Shown: positions 45,637-57,151 of the stretch, one piece after another
Layout of the letters: each line of letters opens with the position of its first letter
Numbering within the stretch: position 1 is the stretch's first letter
NCBI RefSeq assembly: GCF_033118175.1
Contig: NC_083691.1
Span: 18,759,001-18,823,000 of the forward strand
DNA length: 64,000 nucleotides
Source of the DNA: Dama dama
Taxonomy: Eukaryota > Chordata > Mammalia > Artiodactyla > Cervidae
Reading direction: 5' to 3'
Notes under the pieces: generated by a model
Databases searched by the model: none
The model's input: the letters and a program-made list of their open reading frames with translations, nothing else
Told to the model about the DNA's origin: nothing
Program-made: the position numbers and the translations under genes

Positions 45637-46047
45637 TACACCTAAAAGGAAGTATGATAGAACCAAGTAGGATTTCACACGGTCTCAGATCTGGAAAATA
45701 TTGTAATAGTGTGAAACCAGAGACTTCTAGGAGATGAAAATAGAATACACCAGATATTTCTGGGGAAAAAAGAGTCCTGAAATAATTTTGTGTCTTTGAA
45801 TGATCAGTCTCAGCTGATAGTTGTGTAAATAGTGCACACATGTGCTGAAAATGCTAAAAATTTCAAGTTTTTAGTTGCAGATCATCAAAACATTGTGAAA
45901 AGCACAGCTGTGTAACATGTATTAAATATGCATCTGCCTATCTACTTACTGAACACTTTAATATAATATTTCTCATTTAATATATCTAGATAAATCTATC
46001 TGCTATAACTATAGCAACGAAGTTTTGCTCATAGTAGACTAAAGTAA

Positions 46048-47006
46048 GAAGTCTGTATGCAGGTCAGGAAGCAACAGTTAGAACTGGACAAGGAACAAAA
46101 GACTGGTTCCAAATTGGGAAAGGAATACATCAAGGCTGTATATTGTCACTGCTTATTTAACTTATATGCAGAGTACATCATGAGAAACGCTGGGCTGGAT
46201 GAAGCACAGCTGGAATCAAGATTTCTGGGAGAAATATCAATAACCTCAGATATGCAGATGACACCACCCTTATGGCAGAAAGCAAAGAAGAACTACAGAG
46301 CCTCTTGATCAAAGTGAAAGAGGAGAATGAAAAAGCTGGCTTAAAACTCAACATTCAGAAAACTAAGATCATGGCATCTGGTGGAAACAGTGACAGACTT
46401 TATTTTGGGGGGCTCCAAAATCACTGCAGATAGTGACAGCAGCCATGATCTTAAAAGATACTTGCTCCTTGGAAGGAAAGTTATGACCAACTTAGATAGC
46501 ATATTAAAAAGCGAGACAATACTTGGCCAACAAAGGTCCATCTAGTCAAGACTATGGTTTTTCCAGTGGTCATGTATGGATGTGAGAGTTGGACTATAAA
46601 GAAAGCTGAGCGTTGAAGAATTGATGCTTTTGAACTGTGGTGTTGGAGAAGACTCTTGAGAGTCCCTTGGACTGCAAGGAGATCCAACTAGTCCATCCTA
46701 AAGGAAATCAGTCCTGAATATTCATTGAAGGGACTGATGCTGAAGCTGAAACTCTAATACTTTGGCCACCTGATGTGAAGAGCCTGATGAAAAGACCTTT
46801 GAAAAGCCTTTGAAAAGACCCTGATGTTGGGAAATATTGAAGGCAGGAGGAGACGGGGACAACAAAGGATGAGAAGATTGGATGGCATCACCAACTCAAC
46901 CGACATGAGTTTGAGTAAACTCTGGGAGTTGGTGATGGACAGCGAGGCCTGGCGTGCTGCAGTCCTTGGGGTCACAAAGAGTTGGACATGAATGAGCAAC
47001 TGAACT
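46048..47006 (+). mobile_element. BovB LINE, sense, 5' truncated with reverse transcriptase remnant
   Basis: 959 bp, from GAAGTCTGTATGCAGGTCAG to GAGCAACTGAACT. The 11-bp GACTAAAGTAA repeats at 46037-46047 and 47007-47017. Frame 46057-46308 gives LFNLYAEYIMRNAGLDEAQL, part of the RT domain. The catalytic YADD (46251-46262, LRYADDTTLM) is in another frame, so a frameshift lies between them. Further downstream come the LGRKVMTNLDSI-type C-terminal segment and the standard BovB 3' end. Not functional. Confidence 0.95.
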
Positions 47007-47017
47007 GACTAAAGTAA

Positions 47018-47738
47018 AAACTTTAAACTTGTTAAACATGTTTCTTTGAAAATTTAAATCTGGTGAAAGTACAATGAGCCTGTGTTCCTACCAGAACACA
47101 GAACATTGGCCCAAACAGTTCATTAGTCTACAGGGAGCGTTCATACATTTTGAACATAGTTTTGTTAGTTCGGGTTCTTGTTTCTTTTTTTTTTCAATCC
47201 TTCCCCTGCCAAAAAAAAAAAAAAAAAATGCAGGTTTCTTTAGGCAGTTTGAGATTCTGTTAGACTTAAAAGCAACGGGACTGTCTCCTCCCTGCCAGCC
47301 GGGGCTCCTCTTGCAACAGATCAATCATCATTGTCATGAGGACATAATGATGGCTCACAGCGGGGAGCCACGCAGTGGGGAGCCCTGGGTGCATGATCCT
47401 ACTGAAGCGTGGCTTTTTCCTCCGGCCTAAAAGCAGCAGACCTGTCACTGACATTCCAAAGTGGCACTTCTACAGCCCAAAGGAAGGAGGCCTAGCACTG
47501 ACGGCAGAGTATCTGTAGTTCTTTGTTATCTCTTTGGGTGCCCCCCTTCCCCGTATTGGCACAAAGCCACCTAAGGAAATTAAAAAAAAAAAAGCAGTAT
47601 TAATTCAATCCTGGATTGACACAGGAAGCTATACTGCTCAGAAGGAAAGAAGGACCATTATTTCTGAGTCTCAAAGAAAACCTCAAGCAGAATCTCCAAA
47701 GTGTGGCAGCTGTAAAGAGTTCTGCGAGTATTATTATT
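47018..47738. other. Intergenic, unrecognised
   Basis: Contains an A-run at about 47211-47228 and a GC-richer stretch at 47275-47430. No gene or named repeat identified. Confidence 0.5.
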
Positions 47739-47932
47739 GTGTTAGTCACTCAGTCGTGTCCGACTCTTCGACCCCATGGACTGTAGTCTGCCAGGCTTCT
47801 CTGTCCATGGGATTCTCCAGGCAAGAATACTGGAGCAGGTAACCCTGAGGGTTCTTCCCAACCCAGGGATCAAACCCAGGTCTCCTGCATTGCAGGCAGA
47901 TTCTGTACCATCTGAGCCTCCAGGGAAGCCCC
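47739..47932 (-). mobile_element. Bov-tA SINE, antisense
   Basis: GTGTTAGTCACTCAGTCGTG to CTGAGCCTCCAGGGAAGCCC, with a small internal deletion near GGAGCAGGTAACCC. Confidence 0.92.
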
Positions 47933-49690
47933 TGTTATATACTGTAGGTAGTTAAAAGTGTTTTAAAATGTATGTTTTTATCTTGAGTATGTAGCTGGTA
48001 ACTTTTTTTTTGCTGGTAACTTTATAAAATTTAAAATGCCTCTGCAATCTTGAAAGCTGAGTGAATTCACAGTATCAAATCTCACAGAATGTTTCACGGA
48101 GCTCCCTTGTTTGGGGCCCTTGTGAAGTATTTAAGCATGAAGTGACTTTAGTGCCAGACTTGCCTGATAATACGCTATGACTTGAGAAGAACTTACAAAA
48201 GAGTCCTTTTATTGACTATAAATCAAGAACCTGCTATTTCAGCTCACTTGGCCTTTTGCCCTCTGCAACAATGATTTCCTTCTGGAACAATTAGTACACG
48301 TTTTATGGATATTTGAGTTGAACAGGGTGACTCACAGATATTCCCAAAGAAATTTTTAAGTTAGAATACCACTTAAATGTAATTATCTTTGTGTCACCAT
48401 TGTTGTCCATGTTAATTCAGATGAAGTGATTAAGTTAAATATTACCTAAAATGAAAATGGTGGTCTCTGAATTTTAAAACTCCCAAGGTTAAAGTAGGAA
48501 AAATGTGTTCTTTACCATGTGAAAGGATCAGAGAAATATTATAAAATGTGTTTACTTATTTTCACCTTTCCCTCCTTAGAAATTCACACCAGAATGAACA
48601 GTCTCCCTGGAAAGGTCTCTGCTTGGGGTCCCAGGTGCCCTAAGCAGTCACCCTACTGGGGCCCGAAGGCAGGGACCTCCTCTCCCACCCCCCACCCAGC
48701 CACCCCAAATGCAGTGTGTTCCTGCCAAGCCCTCTCCACGCCCATCTAGACACACTTTCTTTCTCAAAGCACAGCCCAGGGATCCGAATCTGCTCACGCC
48801 ACGGCTCGTGCAGACCAGACCAGGGGCTCCCCTGCCTGCCCACTCCTCACCACTGCCTGATGATCAGAATTGGGGGGGGAGGGTTGGCCTCAGAGTCTGC
48901 ATTTCATCACTTGGCACCCCACTGCCCATCCCCAGGCACAGAGGGTAGGGACTACCCCCTACCACCCACCTCCCACCCCCTGACCTCAACCGTCTTCATC
49001 TTCCCTCTGTCTGAAAAGGTGTCAAGAAGAGCTCCTTTCTTTTGGTACCTCTGCACCCACAGCACCTCCTATGTTTGGCGTTTATTGTCGCCTGATTCTG
49101 CGTGTGTACTGTTGTCCTGACTAGGCTTTATTGTCCTTTGAAGCTGGGGGCCATTTCTCATGGCTTCATACAGAACCCTACCTCCAATATTTGTTTAATA
49201 AATGTCTTCGATGAAAGTAATGATTACTTTTTTTAAAAAGCAAAATTACAAAAAGCATCCTGCCTTCTTATCAGTTTACCACAGTGCAATGGTCACCACT
49301 TAATGGATGAACTTAGTTGTCTGCCTTCCAGACACTGGTTGTGAAACAAACTGAAGTAATTTTAAGACAGAAGGGGGAAAAATGGACATAGCTTTTGCCC
49401 AAGTATACGTGTGGCCTCACCCCGTAACTATATGATGCTCACAAGGTGCCAGGCACTGTCCTCAGCACTTGACACAAATAACCTCTTTCGATCCTTTCAT
49501 CTCATCTCAGATGACGTGGTGCTATGATTATCTCACAAATAAGGATGTTGAGACATTCTGATCTCAGGTAGCCTAGCTCCAGAATCTGTAGGCTTTGCCA
49601 GCTTGCAGCGCTGTGTCTCAAAGACACAGTGTGGAAGCTAAGTGTGGAAGCTAAGGAACCCCAGTGCTACCCAGAAGGAGACAACATTAG
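47933..49690. other. Intergenic, mostly unrecognised
   Basis: 48590-49200 is C-rich and carries overlapping open frames without family features. It ends with an L2-type 3' end (GAAGCTGGGGGCCATTTCTC, TTTGTTTAATAAATGTC). 49440-49620 looks MIR/L2-like (GGTGCCAGGCACTGTCCTCA). Confidence 0.5.
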
Positions 49691-50650
49691 CCTGCATGAG
49701 TGGAGTGCACCCTCACGGACACTCACTCCTAACCTCCACCCTAACCCTGCCTGTACTCTCTGCTCCTCATCTCTCAATCACTAGCTCCATTCAACTAACC
49801 CCTAAGCTATAAGTCGTCCCCCCTCAGTGTCACCCCCAACATCTCATCCATCACTCAGCTTTGGCAGTCCCACCACCAAGTACCTCTCTGGTCTGTTTCC
49901 CGTCTTCCGTGACACAGTGACTGCCCAAGTCAGGCCCTCATCGTCTCGCTTCTGTGTGTGTTAGTTACTCAGTTCTATCCAACTCTTTGCGACCCCACGA
50001 ACACAGTAGCCCGCCGAGCTTCTCTGTCCATGGGATTCTCCAGGCAGGAATACTGGAGTGGATTGTCATTCCCTTCTCCAGAGAGTCTTCCCGACCCTGC
50101 AATCAAACCATGGTCTCCTGCCTCGTAGGCAGATTCTTCACCATTTGAGCTACAGGAAAGTCTCAAAACCTCTCACCTTGACAATTTCTCATTCCCTCTG
50201 CCAACAGTTATTTTCCAAAAGTAGGCCAAAACACTTTGAGGCTCAAAACCCTTTGATGGCTTCCTGCTGCCTGAAAGCCGATGGCTTGGCCTGGGGCCCG
50301 TTAGACTGTGGCTCCCACACAACCAGCCCTGCCATGGGCCCTGCTCCCACTCCCTGCATCGAGGGCAAGGGGCTCCTGGGTGAGCCGTGACCCCCACACT
50401 CAATACCTTTGCCCCTGCTGTATTCTCTCTCAGGAGCTTCCTCCCTTGTGTCAGGAGGACGTTTACTTTTCTGTGATGACCCTGCTCAAATACTACCTCC
50501 TCCACTTTCCCCGCCTCGGTTCCTGGCAGGATCCATCCTTCCCAACTCAGGGAGATTTGTTTCTTGTTAGGGTATTTATACCATTTGTACTAAGGTGCCC
50601 GGGTCTCTAGATTGAGCTATTTGACCACCAGACTGTGAGTAAGGGCTGGG
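49690..50650 (+). mobile_element. L2-like LINE, split by a Bov-tA
   Basis: Both sides of the SINE show L2 phrases: TCACTCAGCTTTGGCAGTCC before, and TTTGATGGCTTCCTGCTGCC and TGACCCTGCTCAAATACTAC after. A 110-codon frame here is not a gene. Confidence 0.55.
49955..50161 (-). mobile_element. Bov-tA SINE, antisense
   Basis: GTGTGTGTTAGTTACTCAGT to CACCATTTGAGCTACAGGAA. Confidence 0.92.
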
Positions 50651-51445
50651 GGAAGACACTTGAGAACTTGTGTGAAGAACAGAGTTGACAAAGGTAAAAG
50701 TAACATGTGAAAGAAAAAGCATATTTAGGAGATTTCACACATCTAATTGGTGACAATGAGGTTTATGCAGCTAATGTCCACTTCCTACCATAGCTCATCA
50801 GAAACTTTGCAGGACTTTTCCTCTATGCATTTTCGAGGTGATGCCTGCACATCGGTTTTGCTTTACTAAGGATTGTATGTCAACTAAGAAGCATTTTGTG
50901 GTGCTTTGCCTGGTCCTTCCCTCTACTTGTCAGCAGCCCTCTGGTTTCATGTCTCTGAATTAGCATCTCCATCCTCTGATTCCCACTATAGCCCCAGAGT
51001 AGAGACTTATGGATTTTTTGTGATGCTTTAAGGAACCTTTATTAAAAGGATTAAAGGATACCTACGTAAGTAATCCTCAGCTATTTCCCAGTCTCCAAGT
51101 AATACAGTCATAGTGATGCCCACGATAATTTCAGACCAAACGCGCATCAGTTATGAAACTCCAGGACCTGCTTCTACTTCTTTTTCTCTCTTGATGCTTG
51201 TCGCAAAGTTCTCCTGGCTTTTTTCCCCTTCTTCTCGTTTCAACCTCTACATCTTCCCTTCTCTAATTATCACCAAAGACGTAACTCAAAATTCCAGAGA
51301 CTGGAATGGATAGCGTCATGGCTTAAAGAAGATACACAGAAGTGAGTGTATCTACACATAAAAACAGAGTTCATGAACTGTCAACTTTGGGCAAGTGACT
51401 TAATCATGTTCCCAGTTTCCTACCTATACGTGAGGTAATTCTTCT
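50650..51445. other. Intergenic, unrecognised
   Basis: AT-rich sequence with no clear repeat or gene. Confidence 0.5.
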
Positions 51446-51902
51446 CTTAAAATAAAAATTGATGACCCTAGAGCCTATTATTCAGAGTGAAGTAAGTTAG
51501 AAAGAGAAAGATAAATATCGTATACTAATGCAAATACATGCAATCTAGACAGATGGTACTGATTAAATTATTTGCAGGGCAGCAAAGGAGAAACAGACAT
51601 AGAGAACAGAACTATGGACACGGCAGGTGGGAGGAGAGGGTGAGATGTATGAAGATAGTAACATGGAAACTTACATTACCATATGTAAAATAGACAGCCA
51701 ACAGGAAATTGCTGTGTGTCTCAGGGAACTCAAACAGGGGCTCTGTGACAATCTAGAAGGGTTGGATGGGGAGGGAAATGGGAGAGAGGTTTGGGAGGGA
51801 GGGAACATGGTGTACCTATGGCTGATTCTTGTCAATGTTTGACAGAAAACAACATTTTGTAAGGCAATTAAGCTTCAGTTAAGAAATAAATTTTTAAAAA
51901 TT
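51446..51902 (+). mobile_element. L1 3' UTR, sense (ruminant type)
   Basis: AGCCTATTATTCAGAGTGAA, GAAGTAAGTTAGAAAGAGAA, GGGCAGCAAAGGAGAAACAG, AAACAGGGGCTCTGTGACAA and GGTGTACCTATGGCTGATTC follow the young ruminant L1 3' UTR. It ends AAGCTTCAGTTAAGAAATAA with an A-rich tail. Sequence upstream to about 51300 is uncertain. Confidence 0.85.
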
Positions 51903-52502
51903 TGATGAGATGCAACAACACCTTTAAATGGATCTTAGCTGAGGGTGTTTTACCACTGGAACCCTTTTCTTCAAAGAGGAGAATATGCAAATGTGAGCCA
52001 GCAGGCAGAGTCAGGGCCTCCCAGTTCCCCTGATCAGGGCGTTTTCATGAAATGACAGGAAGCATCATGGCTCCACCTCGAAGAATGTTAGTCACAGGCC
52101 AGAGAGGTTTCCCAGGGGTGAAGGCCAGTGTTCCTAAGCTGAGAGTGCTCTGACAGCTCTGTTGCAACTATTGAGCCTTCACCGGAATGATTGATCTACA
52201 GTGAAGCCATGAGAAAAGAATGTGAGCTATCTGGGTTCAAGTTGCCAGAAAGAGGGTGACACCCAGCTTGACCTGGCTCTTCGGCCTCCATTAGAAATGC
52301 GTCTGCGTCAAGTACCAGGTACCTGACAAGACTCACCTGAGACTGCAGCTGTCCTGGCCCGACAGGTGGGCAGGCAGGGGAGGGGCAGAGGCTCCAGGAG
52401 CAAGTGATGCCACTGAGGATATTTGAGAAGCGAGGGCATGGAGACCAAACCACGGAGAGTCCTCGGGGTCGGCGTGTTCTCCAAGCTTGGGAACTAACTA
52501 TG
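51903..52502. other. Intergenic, unrecognised
   Basis: Moderately GC-rich, no named repeat or gene seen. Confidence 0.5.
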
Positions 52503-52622
52503 CTTGTTTCATCGCTAAGTCATGTCTGACTCTTCACCACCCCATAGACTGTAGCCCACCAGGCTTCTCTGTTCACGGGCTTCTCCAGGCAAGAATATTG
52601 GAGTGGGTTGCCATTTCCTTCT
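52503..52622 (-). mobile_element. Bov-A SINE fragment, antisense
   Basis: One Bov-A unit (CATCGCTAAGTCATGTCTGA to TGGGTTGCCATTTCCTTCTC) without the tRNA head. Confidence 0.88.
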
Positions 52623-52792
52623 CTTTCCTTAGAGAATGAACAAACGCCATCTCCCAAGACAGATGTCATCACAAGAAACCCCCAGCCATGACTCTGCCAC
52701 ATCTCTTCGAGTGTCCAGGCTGCTCCATGGTGGGGGCATAGGAGAAACACCAGGTATCATGCAGAAATACGTACCAGCAGCACCAAAGCCTG

Positions 52793-52960
52793 GGGAGAGA
52801 GTGTGGGATTTGGAAACAAGACGCCTGGCTTCATACCCCAAATTCACTGGCTATGAGACTTTGAAAATGTTTGATTTCTCTGGACCTTGTTTATCCATCT
52901 ACAAGATGGGCGTAACCCTGTCTCACAGGGTTGCTTTAAGAATCGAATGACTCAGGTACG
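52793..52960 (+). mobile_element. MIR SINE, sense
   Basis: GTGTGGGATTTGGAAACAAG, TTCACTGGCTATGAGACTTT, CATCTACAAGATGGGCGTAA and TCACAGGGTTGCTTTAAGAA give the MIR order. Confidence 0.8.
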
Positions 52961-53040
52961 CTTTGAATCTGAAACGCCTCCAGAAGGTGACTGTCATTAC
53001 CATCCTGAATAATAATAATCGTTGATCCTCTGTGTGTGTG

Positions 53041-53243
53041 TTTTTAGTTGCTCAGTTGTGTCCCACTCTTGCGAACCCACAGACTGTAGCTTGCCCGGCT
53101 TCTCTGTCCAGGGGATTCTCCAGTCAAGAATACTGGAGGGGGTTGCCATTTCCTTCTCCAGGGGATCTTCCCGGCCCAAGAAATGAACCCGGGTCTCCTG
53201 CATTGCAGGCAGACTCTTTACCAACTGAGCTACAAAGGAAGCA
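53041..53243 (-). mobile_element. Bov-tA SINE, antisense
   Basis: TTTTTAGTTGCTCAGTTGTG to CAACTGAGCTACAAAGGAAG, with a (TG)n just upstream at its 3' end. Confidence 0.92.
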
Positions 53244-53393
53244 CCTCTATAATATGCTTATCCCCACACTAGATGATGAGTGATTTTTAAAAATATGATA
53301 CATAGTTTCTGTTCCTTAAGCAGTTTATAATACAGTTAGGAAAATGAGGAGATGGAAGATTTAATATTTATTGAGTTCTAAAAGATCTGGTGG

Positions 53394-53488
53394 GGTTTCC
53401 TAGGTGGCTCAGCCGTAAAGAATCTGCCTGCCAATGTAGGAAGTGTGAATTTGATCCCTGGATTGGGATGATCCCCTGGAGAAGGGAA
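53394..53488 (+). mobile_element. Bov-tA SINE fragment, sense
   Basis: GGTTTCCTAGGTGGCTCAGC head to GATCCCCTGGAGAAGGGA. The rest of the Bov-A body is missing. Confidence 0.85.
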
Positions 53489-54910
53489 TCATGAAACATA
53501 ACAAACCAATCAGCCCTGGGCGATAGGGGTCATTAGCCCATATTCTCCAGGGGTTCCATAATTTCCCAAGTCATAGACCTGGGAGACAAGGGTGGAGATG
53601 TCAAACTCTCCCTTCCACACCTCGTTTGTACAGAGTAGATGACTTTCATCTCACAGGAGGCACTAGCAAACAGGGCAAGACACAGTGGCTCTGGTGAACT
53701 GGCTGGTACAGATTCCTGGAAGTCAGGCATGGAGGCTGTGCCCTTGTCTTGCAACTACTTCCGCTGTCCCTTCAATAGGGGCTGCCTCACCAGGGTATGT
53801 GATGAGACTACCTGTGAATGGTTGGTCAGGCTACAGCTAGGTCAAACAGCCAACAAACAAGCACTTGGAGGGACTGGACAGGGCTCAGGCCCTGCTGGTC
53901 TCTAGAGAAGATGAAAGCCGCCCGTCCAGGGTCTTTGAGCCAGGCATCGCATGAGATTCTTTAATTGTATTATGTTTTTTCAACTCCTCAAAACTTGATA
54001 CTGTTTTCTTCATTTTACAGATGAGGAAATTGGGAACTGGCAGTGAGGTAGACTGCTTAAGGTAAGAACAGGAGGCAGATCTGAGCTTGGAATCCAGATC
54101 TGATGGACTCGAAATCATCCCCTCAAACTCTTGCAAAACTTAATTACCTAAAAGGTGGAGATGCTTTTGATGAGTGTTTAATGAAGGGTAGCTGAGGAGG
54201 TGGGGGAGAAATTTGTATGGGAGGGAAAGGGGTCCTGGAGGAGATGACATTGGAGGCTGGCCTTGAAAGAAGAATAGGGACCGGAAGAGATGAGGTGGAG
54301 AGAAGAAAGAGCATAGGCAACCAGGGGCCTGAAATTGCCGGACGCTTTCAGGGGACTCTGTGATGGGGTCCAGGGTGCAGGGCCCTCTTTACTGGGACAA
54401 ACATTTGTGACTGTGTGTTGGGGAACTTGAATACCAGGCTTAGGAGCTTGGACTGCCATCCGTAAACTGTGGGCAGGTAAGATCAGAACTATTCTTAGCA
54501 ACCGCTATTAGAATCAGCAGACATTGAAGCTGGAAGGGACCGGATAACCCATCCAACCTCGTCCTTTCCCAGAGGCCCAGAGCTAAGTCACCCAGCAGGT
54601 CAGTAGGATCTGGGCTAGTACCTAGGCCTGTGACATTCCCAATCCACCTTCCAGTCTGTCTCTCTACTTCCACGGGGCTGTTAGAACCCAGGGGTCTCCT
54701 ATGGGAGCGCGGCCCCAAATTCATTTGCTACTCTGAAGCCCAAGACTTGGAAAGCTACCTCAGAAATCTGCCTTCTCTTAAAAAAAAAATGACCCTACCC
54801 TTTAAAATTTAATGACATTAAAAATGTCATTGCCAAACAACTGAAAGGACACTAAATCTCACTCGTGATTTTTTAAAATGCAAATTAAAAAAAAATTAGA
54901 TACTGGTTTT
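53489..54910. other. Intergenic, ancient repeat remnants only
   Basis: MIR-like phrase near 54010 (CATTTTACAGATGAGGAAAT), L2-like text at 54180-54480, and an unnamed ancient repeat near 54510-54660 (GAAGCTGGAAGGGACCGG). No gene. Confidence 0.45.
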
Positions 54911-55331
54911 CATCTAAAGACTAGCAAATTCTGAGCATGCGCCTGTCTGGGGAGGTCCCATGACCCATTGGTAGCAGTCCAATGGGGGCAGCCTTTTGGA
55001 AAACAGTTGGGTAAGATCTATACAGACTGGAACTGTGCACGCCTTTTTCACAGCACCAGCAATTCTGGAGATTTATTCTATGTCTGTACTTGACCAAGTG
55101 TGCAGAGTGTGTAGATAGAGGGATGTGTATTACAGAATGTAATTGTGGAAAACTGGAGATAAAAACACTAATTGCTTGCAGGTAGGGTCTAGTTATCACA
55201 CATCAATACAAAGAAATAATCTGCAGCCATTTTTTTTCAGAGAGAGATTCTTTATTGAAACATTTAATACTGTGTTATTTCAAGTAAAGAATTTCACATT
55301 TTGCATAGATTTTAATCACACCTTAATTCAT

Positions 55332-55549
55332 AGGCAAGTCTTGCCTGACTCTTGCGACCGCATGGACTGTAGAGGAGCCACCAGGCTCCTCTGTCCATGG
55401 CATTTCCCAGGCAAGAATACTGGAGTGGGTTGCCATTTCCTTCTCCAGGGGATCTTCCCAAACCAGAGATCGAAGTCAGATCTTCTGCACTCAGGTGGGT
55501 CTCCTGCATTGCAGGCGGATTCTTTAATGACTGAGCCACCAGGGAAGCT
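55332..55549 (-). mobile_element. Bov-tA SINE, antisense, with internal insertion
   Basis: AGGCAAGTCTTGCCTGACTC to CTGAGCCACCAGGGAAGC. About 19 extra bases (ATCTTCTGCACTCAGGTG) interrupt the usual GAACCCGGGTCTCC region. Confidence 0.9.
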
Positions 55550-55566
55550 GATGCATAGTCTCAATA

Positions 55567-55567
55567 G

Positions 55568-55598
<31 letters not shown>

Positions 55599-55608
55599 GT
55601 ATATATGT
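55567..55608. repeat. (TA)n microsatellite with G interruptions
   Basis: About 40 bp of TA units broken by TGTA steps. Confidence 0.9.
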
Positions 55609-56023
55609 CAGTCGCCATCTCCCAATTCAACCGACCCCACAACAGCCATTTTTTAAAATACAGGCGATGTATACGTGTTGACATGGAAAACTCTATAGTA
55701 AGTGAAAGTGAGCAAGCTGAGGAGGGCCGTACACTGTACGGACTCCATTGTATAAGAAAATATACCATATGTATATTACTTGTATATATACACAGGAAAT
55801 ATCTGGAAAGTTATAGGAAAACTGGTAGCAGTGGTTATCTCTGGGGGGGAGGGACAGGATGGAGAAGGGAGCAGCTCTGTGCTCTAAACCCTCTGTATTG
55901 CTTACGTCTCCTTTTTTTAAACTATAAATATGTATTATTTTTATAATTCAAGAACAGTAGAAAAATTTAAATTAAAAAAGATATTGTCAACATCTTACAA
56001 ATACAGATTTTTTTTTACATTTA

Positions 56024-56415
56024 AAACAACTATTTGTTTTTAATTGAAGGATAATCACTTGACAATATCGAATTGGTTTCTGCCATGGATCATGAATCAG
56101 TCATAGGCACACATATGTCCCCTCCCTCTTGAACCTCCCTCCCCCCTCCCCGCCCCATTCCTCCCTCCCTGCCCCATTCCTCCCTCCCTCCCCCCTCCCC
56201 GCCCCATTCCTCCCTCCCTGCCCCATTCCTCCCTCCCTCCCCCCTCCCTGCCCCATTCCTCCCTCCCTCCCCACTCCCTGCCCCATTCCTCCCTCCCTCC
56301 CCCCTCCCTGCCCCATTCCTACCTCCCTCCCCTCTCCCCGCCCCTAGGTTGTTACAGAGCCCCAGTTTGAGCTCCCTGATTGACACAGCAAATTCCAACT
56401 GGCTATACAGATATG
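56024..56415 (-). mobile_element. L1 3' UTR end, antisense, expanded by a minisatellite
   Basis: GTTTTTAATTGAAGGATAAT, TTGGTTTCTGCCATGGATCA and CCCTCTTGAACCTCCCTCCC match the L1 at 16742 onward. After the minisatellite the match resumes with CTAGGTTGTTACAGAGCCCC and CAACTGGCTAT. Confidence 0.9.
56152..56339. repeat. Minisatellite of 19- and 30-bp units
   Basis: Seven units all starting GCCCCATTCC. Lengths are 19, 30, 19, 30, 30, 30 and 30 bp. The long form adds 11 bp (CCCCNCTCCCY) to the short form. Long open frames with EGGRNGAGRG-type repeats on either strand are a by-product. Confidence 0.95.
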
Positions 56416-56615
56416 GATTTTAACTTCCATTTTAGAGAGCACTTAAAGACAAATGAAACAAGCTGGCATTCAGATTTATAAAATGGACCCAATGTTTTTT
56501 ATTAATACACCAGTTTTATAACAACCTCTGGCCTTTACTGTTCTTGTTTCTGGTTTTGTGGTTTGGTGTTCATTCATTCATCCCATATTGATCTTGCGCC
56601 TATTACATATCAGAC

Positions 56616-56977
56616 TGTGGTGCTGGAGGAGACTCTTGAGAGTCCCTTGGACTGCAAGGAGATCCAACCTGTCCATCCTAAAGGACATCAGTCCTGAATA
56701 TTCATTGGAAGGACTGATGCCGATGCTGAAACTCCACTACTTTGGCCACTTGATGCGAAGAATTGACTCATTTGAAAAGACCCTGATGCTGGGAAAGATT
56801 GAAGGCAGGAGGAGAAGGGGACAACAGAAGATGAGATGGTTGGATGGCATCACCGACTCGATGGACATGAGTTTGAGTAAACTCTGGGAGTTGGTGATAG
56901 ACAGGGAGGCCTGGCATGCTGCAGTCCATGGGGTTGCAAAGAGTCGGACACAACTGAGTGACTGAACTGAACTGATG
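56616..56977 (+). mobile_element. BovB LINE 3' end, sense
   Basis: TGTGGTGCTGGAGGAGACTC to GAGTGACTGAACTGAACTGA. TATCAGAC repeats at 56608-56615 and 56978-56985 (10 of 11 if extended). In sense it reads LKLHYFGHLMRRIDSFEKTL. Confidence 0.95.
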
Positions 56978-57074
56978 TATCAGACAGGGGAATGGAAGCA
57001 TGAGACTGTGCATCTCCTGCAATAGGACGGTCATTTAAACCAGTCGCAGATGTGGTACTGATGGGAGGAGGCTA

Positions 57075-57151
57075 ACTCACTAACTCATTTAAGAAGGCAA
57101 TGGCAACCCACTCCAGTACTCTTGCCTGGAAAATCCCATGGATGTGGACGG
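57075..57151 (+). repeat. 77-bp inverted copy of 58083-58159
   Basis: Reverse-complement identical over 77 bases to 58083-58159. It holds 17 bp of non-SINE flank (ACTCACTAACTCATTTA) followed by a Bov-A segment with the private TGTGGA insertion. Confidence 0.95.

Larger units (their letters stand above)
55236..55642 (-). pseudogene. Polyadenylated retrocopy of unidentified transcript (contains a Bov-tA)
   Basis: Lies between direct repeats CAGCCATTTTTT (55224-55235 and 55643-55654) inside an old L1. On the minus strand it ends with an AATAAA signal (TTTATT on + at 55251-55256) and an A-run about 15 nt later, as a reverse-transcribed mRNA end would. I do not recognise the parent RNA. A Bov-tA and a TA repeat sit within it. 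Confidence 0.6.
54850..55950 (+). mobile_element. Old L1 3' end, sense, split by a retrocopy
   Basis: L1 text at 54960-55235 (GGAGATAAAAACACTAATTG, ACAAAGAAATAATCTGCAG) resumes at 55643 (CAGCCATTTTTTAAAATACA, GTTGACATGGAAAACTCTAT, ATCTCTGGGGGGGAGGG). Joining the two sides gives the expected L1 order. Confidence 0.7.

Noticed and set aside
48519..49120. Possible coding exons in C-rich intergenic sequence
   Set aside because: Overlapping frames of similar length on both strands, no splice-supported order and an L2-type end nearby.
55143..55946. 267-codon open frame
   Set aside because: Runs through an old L1, an antisense Bov-tA and a TA repeat, so the frame is accidental.
56090..56398. Glycine-rich repeat protein (EGGRNGAGRG units)
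   Set aside because: It is the translation of the minisatellite in an L1 3' UTR. Frames open on both strands reflect the repeat, not a gene.
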